NCBI GenBank assembly: GCA_036495095.1
Contig: DASXNK010000085.1
Span: 1 to 46,353 of the forward strand
Direction of reading: 5' to 3'
Length of the DNA stretch: 46,353 bases
Source: Candidatus Dormiibacterota bacterium
Lineage (GTDB): Bacteria; Chloroflexota; Dormibacteria; Aeolococcales; Aeolococcaceae
Below are positions 34,356 to 42,022 of the stretch, in pieces. The notes beneath the pieces are model-generated. The model ran no database searches. It was not told the origin of the DNA and worked only from the letters and a program-made list of their open reading frames with translations. How positions within the stretch are numbered: position 1 is the first letter of the stretch; each line of letters begins with the position of its first letter. Made by a program: the position numbers and the translations under genes.

Positions 34356-35369
34356 ATGCGGCTGCTGGACCTGGGCACGGTGCCCTGGATCCGCTCGCAG
34401 AGCGTCCACCACGCCGTCGCCGCCTGCTTCGGCGAGGACAGCCCCGACACCGTGGTGCTGGTGCGGCCCGACCGCTCCTACCTCTGCGTCGGCCAGCATG
34501 CCCTCGGCCCGGCGCCCTCGCCCGCGGCGCTCCGCCGCATCGGCCTGCCGGTGGTGCGCCGCCGGCTGGGCGGGGGCACCGTGCTGATCACCCCGGCGCA
34601 GACCTTCTACGTGCTCGTGGTCCACCGCCGCCGCCTCCCGCTGCCCGACGCCGGGGCGTTGCGCTGGTGCCTCGGCCCCGCGGTGGCCGCCTACGCCCGG
34701 CTCGGCGTGCCCGCGGAGGTCGGCCCCGGGACCGACGTCACCGGGACGGGTCGCAAGCTCTGCGGCAGCGGCGCCGCCAGCGTGGGCGAGGCCTCGGTCT
34801 TCGGCGGCAACGTGCTCGCCGACTTCGACCCCGACCTCTTCCTCGCGGCGCTGCGCCTGCCCTCGGGGGCGGTACGCCGGCTGATGGCGGAGGAGCTGCG
34901 CGCCCAGATGGGATCGGTGCGTCAGGCCACCGGCGCCGTCCCCGGAGCCGGCGCGGTGGCGGTGGCGCTGCGGGAGGCCGTCGAGGAGGCGTGCCAGACC
35001 CGGCTGCTCCCCGGCCACCTCACCGCCGCGGAGACGGCCGCCCTGCCCGGGGTGGAGCGCTGGCTGCGCCGCGTCCCCGGGGGCGCGCCGGCGGCGGCCT
35101 CCGGCTGCTGGAAGGTGCGCGCCGGCTGCGGCCTGGTCCGGGTGGTGCTGAGCCGGCCGCGGCGGGTCGTGGTGCTGGTGACGGTGCGCGGCGGGGCCGT
35201 GGCCGGGGTGACCGCCGAGCGCCCCGAGGGCCGCGCCGCCGCCGCCCGGCTCGCCGCCGTCCTCGAGGGCCGGCGGCTCGATGCCCCGCTGCCGCCCGGT
35301 GCGGTGGACCCGGAGGCGGCGGTCGCGGTCGGCGCCGCCCTCGCCGCCGCCCGCCGGCTCTTCGGGTAG
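34356..35369 (+). CDS. Lipoate-protein ligase A / BPL-LplA family protein
   Basis: 337 aa. The catalytic fold is visible in VVRRRLGGGTVLITPAQTFY (67-86, the RRxxGGG motif) and TGRKLCGSGAASVGE, whose Lys134 corresponds to the conserved catalytic lysine, followed by VFGGNVLADFDPDLF. It should activate or transfer lipoate or octanoate to a carrier. No lipoyl-domain protein is visible in the window. sHdr sulfur-oxidation systems depend on a lipoate-binding protein and dedicated LplA-like ligases, so with the hdr genes at 44.8 kb this is a candidate for that role, though a housekeeping enzyme is equally possible. ATG 34308 is an alternative start. The C-terminal 110 residues are less conserved. 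Confidence 0.8.
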   Translation: MRLLDLGTVPWIRSQSVHHAVAACFGEDSPDTVVLVRPDRSYLCVGQHALGPAPSPAALRRIGLPVVRRRLGGGTVLITPAQTFYVLVVHRRRLPLPDAGALRWCLGPAVAAYARLGVPAEVGPGTDVTGTGRKLCGSGAASVGEASVFGGNVLADFDPDLFLAALRLPSGAVRRLMAEELRAQMGSVRQATGAVPGAGAVAVALREAVEEACQTRLLPGHLTAAETAALPGVERWLRRVPGGAPAAASGCWKVRAGCGLVRVVLSRPRRVVVLVTVRGGAVAGVTAERPEGRAAAARLAAVLEGRRLDAPLPPGAVDPEAAVAVGAALAAARRLFG

Positions 35370-35404
35370 CCAGCCTTCCCCCTCCGGCAGCCTGCCGCGG
35401 CCCC

Positions 35405-35410
35405 TACACT
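35405..35410 (+). promoter_or_regulatory. -10 box of the PQQ-type propeller gene
   Basis: TACACT lies 8 nt before the ATG at 35419 and there is no ribosome site, suggesting a leaderless or near-leaderless transcript, the same layout as at 33462. No -35 match. Confidence 0.4.
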
Positions 35411-35418
35411 GCCCCACC

Positions 35419-36618
35419 ATGCCTGGCCGGCGGCGCCTGCCGCTCCCCGCGCGCGTCACCGCGGCCATCGGCGCCGCGATCGTCGTGGTCGCCGTCGCCG
35501 TCATCGCCACCCTCCTCATCATCTCCCGGGGCTCCTCCTGCGGCTCCCCGGTCTGGGGGCAGCTCCAGGGCGACGCCGCCCACTCCGGCCAGGGCGCCGG
35601 CGGCAGCGGCACCCTGGCGGTGCGCTGGACCCGCCCGGGGAAGGCCTCGGGGGGCGCGGTGCTGGTGGGCGACGACCTGCTCGTCGGGCAGCAGGGCGGG
35701 GTCGCCGACCTGTCACCCGCCGACGGAATCGAGCGCTGGCACTGGTCGACCCCCGACCAGAGGGGCAACAACGTCGGCCCGCCGGCGGTGAGCGGCTGCT
35801 CGGTCGGGGTCGTGGAGTCGCGGCCCGACCAGCCCACCAGCGGCGTCCACGCCATCCTCCACGTGGTCTCGATGACCGCCCACGACCTCGCGGGCAAGGG
35901 GCTCGACATCCCCTCGGCCTCGGCCGGCGGCCTGCTCTCCACCGGCTCGCGGTTCGAGCTGGTCGGCGGTCGCGCCGAGTCCGGGGCGATCCGGTGGGGG
36001 CTCTACGCCATCGACGCCGGCAACGCCAGGGCCAGCTCGCTCGCCCCCCTCGCCGCCTTCACGCCGGGGCCGCCGGCCGCCGACGGCGACACCAGCTACG
36101 TCGCCGCCTGGGACAACGGGATGCAGGCGGTGAGCGGCGCCGGCCGCCAGCTCTGGAGGACGGCCACCACCGGGCTGCCGCTGACCGCCCCGGTGCTCAG
36201 CGGCGGCAGGGTGATGGTCGGGACCATCGGCGGCGCCGACGCCTTCGACGCGGGCGGCGGGAGGGTGCTGTGGACCACCACCATCGCGTCGGGCGTGGTC
36301 GCGGCGCCGCTGCCCGCCGGCGACGGCGTCCTCGTCCTCGACCGCAGCTTCCACAAGCTCCACCGCCTCGACCTCGCCACCGGCCGCGAGCTCTGGGCGG
36401 TGCAGCTGGGCACCACCCTGGCGCCGCCGGTGCTGGTGGGCTCGCGGGTGATCACCGCCGACGAGCAGGGTCAGCTGCTCGCCCTCGACGCCAGCAGCGG
36501 CAGGGTGCTGCAGAAGCTCACCCTGAGGAGCGGGGTGCGCAGCCCGCTCGCGGTCGGCGGCGGCAGCGTCTACGCGGTCGGCAACGACGGACGGGTCACC
36601 GCGGTCTCGCTGGGCTGA
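35419..36618 (+). CDS. Membrane-anchored PQQ-like beta-propeller protein
   Basis: 399 aa. An N-terminal helix (about 14-37: AAIGAAIVVVAVAVIATLLI) anchors the protein with the bulk outside. The rest is built of PQQ-type blades: VLVGDDLLVGQQGGVADLSP, GRQLWRTATTGLPLTAPVLS, GRVLWTTTIASGVVAAPL, LDLATGRELWAVQLGTTLAP and LALDASSGRVLQKLTL, each with the typical W and alternating G/A pattern. No PQQ-binding catalytic residues are evident, so it is more like BamB-type scaffold or sensor proteins than a dehydrogenase. It is the third propeller class in the window after the Kelch proteins and the SBP56-like protein. Function unknown. Confidence 0.8.
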   Translation: MPGRRRLPLPARVTAAIGAAIVVVAVAVIATLLIISRGSSCGSPVWGQLQGDAAHSGQGAGGSGTLAVRWTRPGKASGGAVLVGDDLLVGQQGGVADLSPADGIERWHWSTPDQRGNNVGPPAVSGCSVGVVESRPDQPTSGVHAILHVVSMTAHDLAGKGLDIPSASAGGLLSTGSRFELVGGRAESGAIRWGLYAIDAGNARASSLAPLAAFTPGPPAADGDTSYVAAWDNGMQAVSGAGRQLWRTATTGLPLTAPVLSGGRVMVGTIGGADAFDAGGGRVLWTTTIASGVVAAPLPAGDGVLVLDRSFHKLHRLDLATGRELWAVQLGTTLAPPVLVGSRVITADEQGQLLALDASSGRVLQKLTLRSGVRSPLAVGGGSVYAVGNDGRVTAVSLG

Positions 36619-36620
36619 CA

Positions 36621-36660
36621 CCGGTCATATTTGACATACCAGACCGGCCAGGTCAAGAAT
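36621..36660 (+). promoter_or_regulatory. Promoter and operator of the liv operon
   Basis: A perfect -35 TTGACA (36631-36636), 18 nt and AAGAAT (36655-36660) precede the operon, giving a leader of about 140 nt to the ATG at 36809. The -35 is flanked by inverted arms CCGGTC (36621-36626) and GACCGG (36642-36647), a likely repressor site. This lies immediately after the stop of the propeller gene. Confidence 0.5.
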
Positions 36661-36709
36661 TGGGCGGGGGGCATCGGTGCGAGGCGATCGCGTCCAACGT
36701 CCCCGGGGT

Positions 36710-36728
36710 GGGTGAGCGGCGCTCACCC
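36710..36728 (+). promoter_or_regulatory. Hairpin in the liv operon leader
   Basis: An 8-bp perfect inverted repeat (36710-36717 with 36721-36728, 3-nt loop) is followed 7 nt later by a second short stem (GGGAC/GTCCC, about 36735-36747). Both lie in the untranslated leader. They lack a T-run and so are not simple terminators; TAGATT at 36752 could alternatively mark a second promoter. Confidence 0.4.
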
Positions 36729-36808
36729 CGAGGGGGGACGGCGTCCCTCTCCTTAAAGCGGTAGATTCGCACACAAATCCGTGGGGGAGGGGGCGAGGAG
36801 ACGACGGG

Positions 36809-38287
36809 ATGCTGCTGACCCGGGTCGAGAAGCTGTTCATCGCGGCCGCGGTGCTCGCCATCGTGCTCACCGTCGGCTTCGGCGCGGGCCTCTACCACGC
36901 CCTCACCACCCGCGAGCAGACCAGCGTCGCCGCCAACGTCCAGGGCGGTGGCGCCACCGGCTCCGCCCCGCTGCCCGACACCGGGCCGGCGGCGGGCGCG
37001 TCGGGCGCCTCCCAGCAGGCGCCGGGGGGCGCGGCCAGCTCGGTCACCTCCGGGGGCGGCGTCACCCGGGGCACCGCCCCCGTGGCCGGCGGCGGCGCCC
37101 CCCCGGCCCGGCGGCCGGCCGTACCCAACGCGGTCGCCCCCTCGGTCTGCCCCTTCCCCAACGGGGTGATGACCCTGGGCAGCATCGTCTCGCTGTCGGG
37201 CTTCTTCCAGTTCCCCGAGGCCAAGAACGCCGCCAGCGCCTACTTCCAGGACGCCAACGCCCACGGCGGCGTGCACGGCTGCCGGGTGCAGTACCAGGTG
37301 CTCGACGACGCCACCAGCAACACCAGCGCGCTCGCCGACGCCAAGCAGCTGGTGGCCGACGACCACGTGCTCGCCATCGTCTCGATGGTCTCGCCGTTCG
37401 GGCAGGACACCATCGACCCCTACCTCGCCGGCCCGGGGGCCGACAACGGCGGTCAGGCGGTTCCGCTGATCGGCATCGACCCCTACGAGGAGACCGCCTT
37501 CAAGTTCCCCAACCAGGTGAGCGTCGACGTGCCCATCAAGGACGCGGGGGCGATCATGGCCCAGTACGCCAAGGACCACGTCGCCTTCACCCATCCGGGG
37601 ATCTTCGGCTACAACGTCTCGCAGCTCACCGCCGCCGAGGCGGGAGCGGTCGGGCAGTTCAAGAAGCTCGGCTACAGCAACGTGTCCGTCCAGACCGTCG
37701 ACCCCTCCGCCTCGCAGTACGACCAGATCGTCCAGAAGTTCGCCGCCGACAAGGTCGACCTGATGATGTGGTTCTGCGACATCGGCTGCGGCGACCGCTT
37801 CGTCCAGGCGGCGCAGAGCATCAACTACCACCCCAAGTGGGTGAACTACGAGATCGGCTACGACCGCCGCTACGCGGCCCAGTTCGGGCAGCCCGGCGGC
37901 GAGCAGGACGGTTCGGTGGCGCTGTCGCCCTTCCTCCCCTACGAGGCGGGCGGGGCCGCGGCCAGCCTGCTCAGCACCGTCGAGCACTACTTCCCGGGGA
38001 CGTCGCCCGACTCGGTCCTGGAGCAGGGCTGGCTGGGCGCCCAGCTCTTCGCCCGGGTGGTCGACAGCCTCCCCCTGTCCGCCGACCTCCACGCCGACCA
38101 GGCGGCGATCATCCAGGCGCTGAACGGCATCACCAACCTCGACCTGGGGCTCACCCCGCCGCTCGACCTGCGCCCCGGCGTCGATCCCGACTACCCGGGG
38201 CACGCCCCCCACCGCTGCGCCCAGTTCGTGACCATCAGCGGCGGCTCGCTGCACTGGAACGACCACAGCTGGCATTGCCCGCCGTGA
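36809..38287 (+). CDS. ABC transporter substrate-binding protein of the liv-type operon
   Basis: 492 aa. An N-terminal hydrophobic segment (about 8-28: LFIAAAVLAIVLTVGFGAGL) without a lipobox anchors it to the membrane, followed by a ~90-residue Gly/Ala/Pro-rich linker. The binding domain begins about residue 110 (GVMTLGSIVSLSGFFQFPEA) and includes LVADDHVLAIVSMVSPFGQD and DKVDLMMWFCDIGCGDRF. It is a type I binding protein of the branched-chain amino acid/urea class, but the ligand is unknown. The ATG at 36809 has GAGGAG 8 nt upstream. It is the first gene of a five-gene transporter operon and overlaps the LivH gene by 4 bp (GTGA). Confidence 0.88.
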   Translation: MLLTRVEKLFIAAAVLAIVLTVGFGAGLYHALTTREQTSVAANVQGGGATGSAPLPDTGPAAGASGASQQAPGGAASSVTSGGGVTRGTAPVAGGGAPPARRPAVPNAVAPSVCPFPNGVMTLGSIVSLSGFFQFPEAKNAASAYFQDANAHGGVHGCRVQYQVLDDATSNTSALADAKQLVADDHVLAIVSMVSPFGQDTIDPYLAGPGADNGGQAVPLIGIDPYEETAFKFPNQVSVDVPIKDAGAIMAQYAKDHVAFTHPGIFGYNVSQLTAAEAGAVGQFKKLGYSNVSVQTVDPSASQYDQIVQKFAADKVDLMMWFCDIGCGDRFVQAAQSINYHPKWVNYEIGYDRRYAAQFGQPGGEQDGSVALSPFLPYEAGGAAASLLSTVEHYFPGTSPDSVLEQGWLGAQLFARVVDSLPLSADLHADQAAIIQALNGITNLDLGLTPPLDLRPGVDPDYPGHAPHRCAQFVTISGGSLHWNDHSWHCPP

Positions 38288-39180
38288 TCCTCCCGGTCGC
38301 GGCGTCGCTCGCGACGTACGCCACCGACGCCGTCCTCGGGCTGATCCAGGGGGCGGTGTACGGGCTGCTCGCCATGGGGGTGGTGGCCATCTACAGGACC
38401 ACCCGCACCCTCAACCTCGCCCAGGGCGGGATGGCGACGCTCGGTGCCTTCACCTACATCGCGCTTCGCGAGCACGGCCTTCCCACCCCGGTGGCGGTGG
38501 TCGCGGTGGTGGCGCTCGGCGCCGCCCTCGGCCTCGGCATCGGCCAGCTCATCGGCTGGCCGCTGCGCCGCGCCAGCCCGACGGTGAAGCTGGTGTCGAG
38601 CCTCGGCGTGCTGCTGGTGGTGCAGAGCGTGGTGGGGATCGTCTTCGGCAACGTGCCCCGCTCGGCGCCGCCGCTGGTGTCGCCGGACAGCGTGAGCCTG
38701 CTCGGGATCACCGTGCCCCTGGACGGGCTGGTGGTGCTCGCCGTCGCCGCCGGCTCGGCGGTGCTGCTCAACCGGCTGCTCACCTCCACCCGCCTGGGGC
38801 TGCACATGCGCGCGGTCGCCGCCGACCCCGAGGTTGCGGCCCTGCAGGGCGTGAACGTCCGGCTGGTGACCGTGGGCAGCTGGATGCTGGGGGTGGCGAT
38901 CGCCCTCGGCGGCGGCATCCTGCTCGGCCCGGTGATCCGCACCGTCGCCCCGTTCCTGCTGACCCTGATCGCCCTGCAGGCGCTGGGCGCGACCCTGCTC
39001 GGCCGCATCGACAGCCTCTCCGGGGCGCTGGTCGGCGGGCTGATCCTCGGCGAGCTGGTGACCTTCGCCCAGGAGTTCTTTCCCACCACCCAGGGAAGCG
39101 CCGACGTCGCCGTGTTCGTGTTCATCCTCGCCGTGCTGCTGCTCCAGCGGCGGGGCGGGCTGGTGGTGGAGCGGGCGTGA
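38284..39180 (+). CDS. livH: LivH-type ABC transporter permease
   Basis: 298 aa, GTG start overlapping the binding-protein stop. About eight transmembrane segments and the LivH signature regions are present: LIQGAVYGLLAMGVVAIYRT, TLNLAQGGMATLGAFTYIAL and the EAA-like loop GLHMRAVAADPEVAALQGVN, followed by GGGILLGPVIRTVAPFLLTL. It forms half of the translocation channel with the next product. It is coupled by a GTGA overlap to livM. Confidence 0.92.
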   Translation: MILPVAASLATYATDAVLGLIQGAVYGLLAMGVVAIYRTTRTLNLAQGGMATLGAFTYIALREHGLPTPVAVVAVVALGAALGLGIGQLIGWPLRRASPTVKLVSSLGVLLVVQSVVGIVFGNVPRSAPPLVSPDSVSLLGITVPLDGLVVLAVAAGSAVLLNRLLTSTRLGLHMRAVAADPEVAALQGVNVRLVTVGSWMLGVAIALGGGILLGPVIRTVAPFLLTLIALQALGATLLGRIDSLSGALVGGLILGELVTFAQEFFPTTQGSADVAVFVFILAVLLLQRRGGLVVERA

Positions 39181-40190
39181 GCCGCCGCCAGACCGGCTCG
39201 CTCGCCGCCCTCGCCGCCTTCACCGCCGCCGCGGCGACGATGCCCTCGATGCTCGGCTCGGCCCGGCTGCTCTCGATGTCGCTCGCGCTGATCTTCGCGG
39301 TCGCCGCCCTCAGCGTGGTGGTGCTCACCGGCTGGACCGGCCAGACCTCGCTGGCCCAGGTCACCTTCATGGGGGTCGGGGCCTTCGTCGCCGCCCGGCT
39401 GATGGCCCCGGGGGTGGGGCTGCCGCTGTACCTCGCCGGCCCGGTCGCGGTGCTCGCCGCCGCCGCGGTCAGCGTCGTGGTGGGGCTGCCCGCGCTGCGC
39501 CTGCGCGGCGTCTACCTGGCGGTGGTCACCCTCGGCTTCGCCCAGGTGATGCAGGACGCGGTCTTCAACAACTCCACGCTCACCGGGAGCCAGAACGGCG
39601 TGAACGTGGCCCGCCCGGTGCTCGGCGGCCTCGACCTCACCTCCGAGCACACCCTCTACTACCTGCTGCTCGGCGTGCTGGTGGGCTGCTGCCTGCTGGT
39701 TGCCGGCCTGCGCCGCTCGTCGCTGGGCCGCCGGATGATCGCGCTGCGCACCACCGAGGTCGGGGCCAGCGTCCGCGGCATCGACCTGGTCAGCACCAAG
39801 TTGCTGGCCTTCTCGCTGAGCGCCGCTCTCGCCGGGCTCGCCGGCGTGCTCTACGCCCTCGAGCTGCAGAGCGTCGGCCCCGCCCCCTTCCATCCGCTGC
39901 AGTCGATCTTCCTGCTCGGGCTGGTGGTCATCGCCGGCCAGCGCAGCGTCGCCGCGGCGCTCGCCGCCGGGCTGCTCTACGGCTGGATGCCCCCCGAGCT
40001 GACCCGGCACTTCGCCGACAGCAGCATCGGCCCCAACGCCACCAACCTGGTCGCCGGGGTGGGGCTGCTGCTGGTGCTGATCGGGCGCGAGCAGCTCGCC
40101 GGCCTGTCGGGACGGCTGCCGCGCAGGCTGTGGCCGTCGCCGCGGCCCCTCGCCGCCACCTCGGAGATCACCCGCAATGTTCCTGCTTGA
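39177..40190 (+). CDS. livM: LivM-type ABC transporter permease
   Basis: 337 aa, GTG start overlapping livH by 4 bp. Eight to ten hydrophobic segments with family motifs LTGWTGQTSLAQVTFMGVGA, GLPALRLRGVYLAVVTLGFA, NGVNVARP and the coupling loop SLGRRMIALRTTEVGASVRG. Its 3' end overlaps livG by 14 bp. Unlike the orphan LivM-like gene at 22832-23926, this copy is in a complete transporter operon. Confidence 0.93.
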   Translation: MSRRQTGSLAALAAFTAAAATMPSMLGSARLLSMSLALIFAVAALSVVVLTGWTGQTSLAQVTFMGVGAFVAARLMAPGVGLPLYLAGPVAVLAAAAVSVVVGLPALRLRGVYLAVVTLGFAQVMQDAVFNNSTLTGSQNGVNVARPVLGGLDLTSEHTLYYLLLGVLVGCCLLVAGLRRSSLGRRMIALRTTEVGASVRGIDLVSTKLLAFSLSAALAGLAGVLYALELQSVGPAPFHPLQSIFLLGLVVIAGQRSVAAALAAGLLYGWMPPELTRHFADSSIGPNATNLVAGVGLLLVLIGREQLAGLSGRLPRRLWPSPRPLAATSEITRNVPA

Positions 40191-41058
40191 GGCCCGCGGG
40201 GTCGGGGTCCGCTACGGCGGGGTCCAGGCCCTCGACGGGGTGACCTGCGGGGTCGACGCCGGCGAGATCGCCGCGGTCATCGGCCCCAACGGGGCGGGCA
40301 AGACCACCCTGCTCAACGTCATCAGCGGCCTGACCCCGGTGCAGCGGGGGGAGGTGCTCTTCGAGGGCCGCGACCTGGCCCCCCACAGCGCCCACCGCCG
40401 CGCCCGGCTGGGGCTGGCCCGCACCCTCCAGGGCGTCGACCTCTTCGAGGGGCTCACGGTGCGTGAGAACCTGATGCTGATGGCCCGGATCAGCGAGAGC
40501 AGCCGGCGGCCGGGCACGGCCACGGCCCCGGCGGCCGAGCGGGTGACCGCCGCCGCCGGCTTCCTCGGCGTCGAGGACGAGCTCGAGCGGCAGGTGACCG
40601 ACCTGCCCGGCGGCCGGCAGCGGCTCGTCGACATCGCCGCCGCGCTCTGCCTGCGGCCGCGCTGCCTGCTCCTCGACGAGCCCGCGGCCGGTGCCGGCCC
40701 GTCGGAGTCGGCCTCCCTCGGCCGGCTGCTGCTGCGGATCCGCGAGGTGCTCGGGCTCGGCATCCTGCTGGTCGAGCACGACGTCCAGATGGTGCTCGAC
40801 ATCGCCGACTACATCTACGTGCTCGACTTCGGGCGGCTGATCGCCGAGGGCACCCCCGCGGAGATCCGGCGCGACCCGGTGGTGATCGCCGCCTACCTCG
40901 GCCGCGAGGCCGGCGAGCCGCTCCCCGCCGTCACCGCCGCCCCCGCCCCGGCCGCAGCGGCGTCCGCGCCGGTCGCGGACCGTCCGGGCCCGCGCCCGCC
41001 GGGGCCGGAGTGGGGGTCGCCCGAGGCTCTCCGGGGAGGCGGCGGTGCTTCGCGCTGA
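40177..41058 (+). CDS. livG: LivG-type ABC transporter ATPase
   Basis: 293 aa. Walker A is VIGPNGAGKTTLL (about 35-47), the Q-loop region follows, and Walker B is CLLLDEPAAGAGPSE with the switch His in LLVEHDVQMV. The ABC signature is altered to LPGGRQRLVDIAAAL in place of the canonical LSxGxQ, so ATP hydrolysis at one of the two sites may be weakened. A 45-residue Ala/Pro-rich tail follows the conserved C-terminus (AAYLGRE). The livF start lies inside its 3' end (14-bp overlap). Confidence 0.92.
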   Translation: MFLLEARGVGVRYGGVQALDGVTCGVDAGEIAAVIGPNGAGKTTLLNVISGLTPVQRGEVLFEGRDLAPHSAHRRARLGLARTLQGVDLFEGLTVRENLMLMARISESSRRPGTATAPAAERVTAAAGFLGVEDELERQVTDLPGGRQRLVDIAAALCLRPRCLLLDEPAAGAGPSESASLGRLLLRIREVLGLGILLVEHDVQMVLDIADYIYVLDFGRLIAEGTPAEIRRDPVVIAAYLGREAGEPLPAVTAAPAPAAAASAPVADRPGPRPPGPEWGSPEALRGGGGASR

Positions 41059-42022
41059 GCGGCTGGAGGTCGCCTACGGCGGCGTGATCGCGCTCCAGGA
41101 GTGCAGCCTCGAGGTCGGCGTGGGCGAGTGCCTCGCCGTCCTCGGCGCCAACGGGGCGGGCAAGAGCACGCTGCTGCGGACCCTCGCCCGTGGCATCCGC
41201 CAGCGCAGCGGCCACCTCTGGTGGGACGGCACCCGGATCGACCGCTGGGCCGCCGACCGCGCCGCCCGCCACGGCATCGCCCTGGTGCCGGAGGGGCGGC
41301 GGCTGTTCGGCGGGCTCACGGTGCGTGAGAACCTGCTGGTGGGCGCCGCCCCCCTGCCGCAGCCGGAGGCGGCGGGCCGCCTCGCCGAGGTGCTGGGCTG
41401 GTTCCCCGAGCTCGGCCAGCGCCTCGACGTCGCCGCCGGCCGGCTCAGCGGCGGCGAGCAGCAGATGGCCGGGATCGGCCGCGCCCTGATGGGCCGGCCC
41501 CGCCTCCTGCTGGTCGACGAGCTGTCGCTGGGGCTGGCGCCGCTGGTCACCCGCCGGATCTACGAGATCCTCGGCCGGATCGCCGCCGGCGGCATCGCCG
41601 TCGTCCTCGTCGAGCAGTACACCGATCTCGCCCTCGCCGCCGCCGGCCGTGCCCTGGTCCTGGAGAAGGGCCGGGTCGCCTTCAGCGGCACCGCCGACGA
41701 GCTGCGCCGCAGGCCGGAGCTGCTCGAGAACGCATACTTGGGCCGCGAGCTGCTGGCGCGGGCGCCCGAGGGGGCGCGCAGTGGCGAGCCTGCGGTGGCG
41801 GGAGGCCGCCGCTCGGGGACGCGAGGCGCGGGGGATGGCCGGCGGTGGCCGGCGGTGGCCGAGGTGCTGCTCCACCTCGAGGCGCCGGAGAAGCGGCGCA
41901 TCGAGGAGCAGGCCCGGGCCGCCGGCGTGGACGTCGACGAGTGGATCCGGCGGATGATCCGGGGGTCGGGGGAGGCCCCCCACATCGGGCGTCAGCGCCC
42001 GGAGCAGAGGGAGACGTGGTGA
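41045..42022 (+). CDS. livF: LivF-type ABC transporter ATPase with C-terminal extension
   Basis: 325 aa, GTG start. Walker A VLGANGAGKSTLL, canonical signature LSGGEQQMAGIGRALM, Walker B LLLVDELSLGLAP and VLVEQYTDLAL are intact. Standard LivF proteins end near AYLGRE, here about residue 235. The additional ~85 residues contain a low-complexity linker and a compact segment (EVLLHLEAPEKRRIEEQARA, then GVDVDEWIRRMIRGSG) that resembles a ribbon-helix-helix or small coiled module. The stop overlaps the next start (ATGA-type at 42020-42024). Confidence 0.9.
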   Translation: MLRAERLEVAYGGVIALQECSLEVGVGECLAVLGANGAGKSTLLRTLARGIRQRSGHLWWDGTRIDRWAADRAARHGIALVPEGRRLFGGLTVRENLLVGAAPLPQPEAAGRLAEVLGWFPELGQRLDVAAGRLSGGEQQMAGIGRALMGRPRLLLVDELSLGLAPLVTRRIYEILGRIAAGGIAVVLVEQYTDLALAAAGRALVLEKGRVAFSGTADELRRRPELLENAYLGRELLARAPEGARSGEPAVAGGRRSGTRGAGDGRRWPAVAEVLLHLEAPEKRRIEEQARAAGVDVDEWIRRMIRGSGEAPHIGRQRPEQRETW

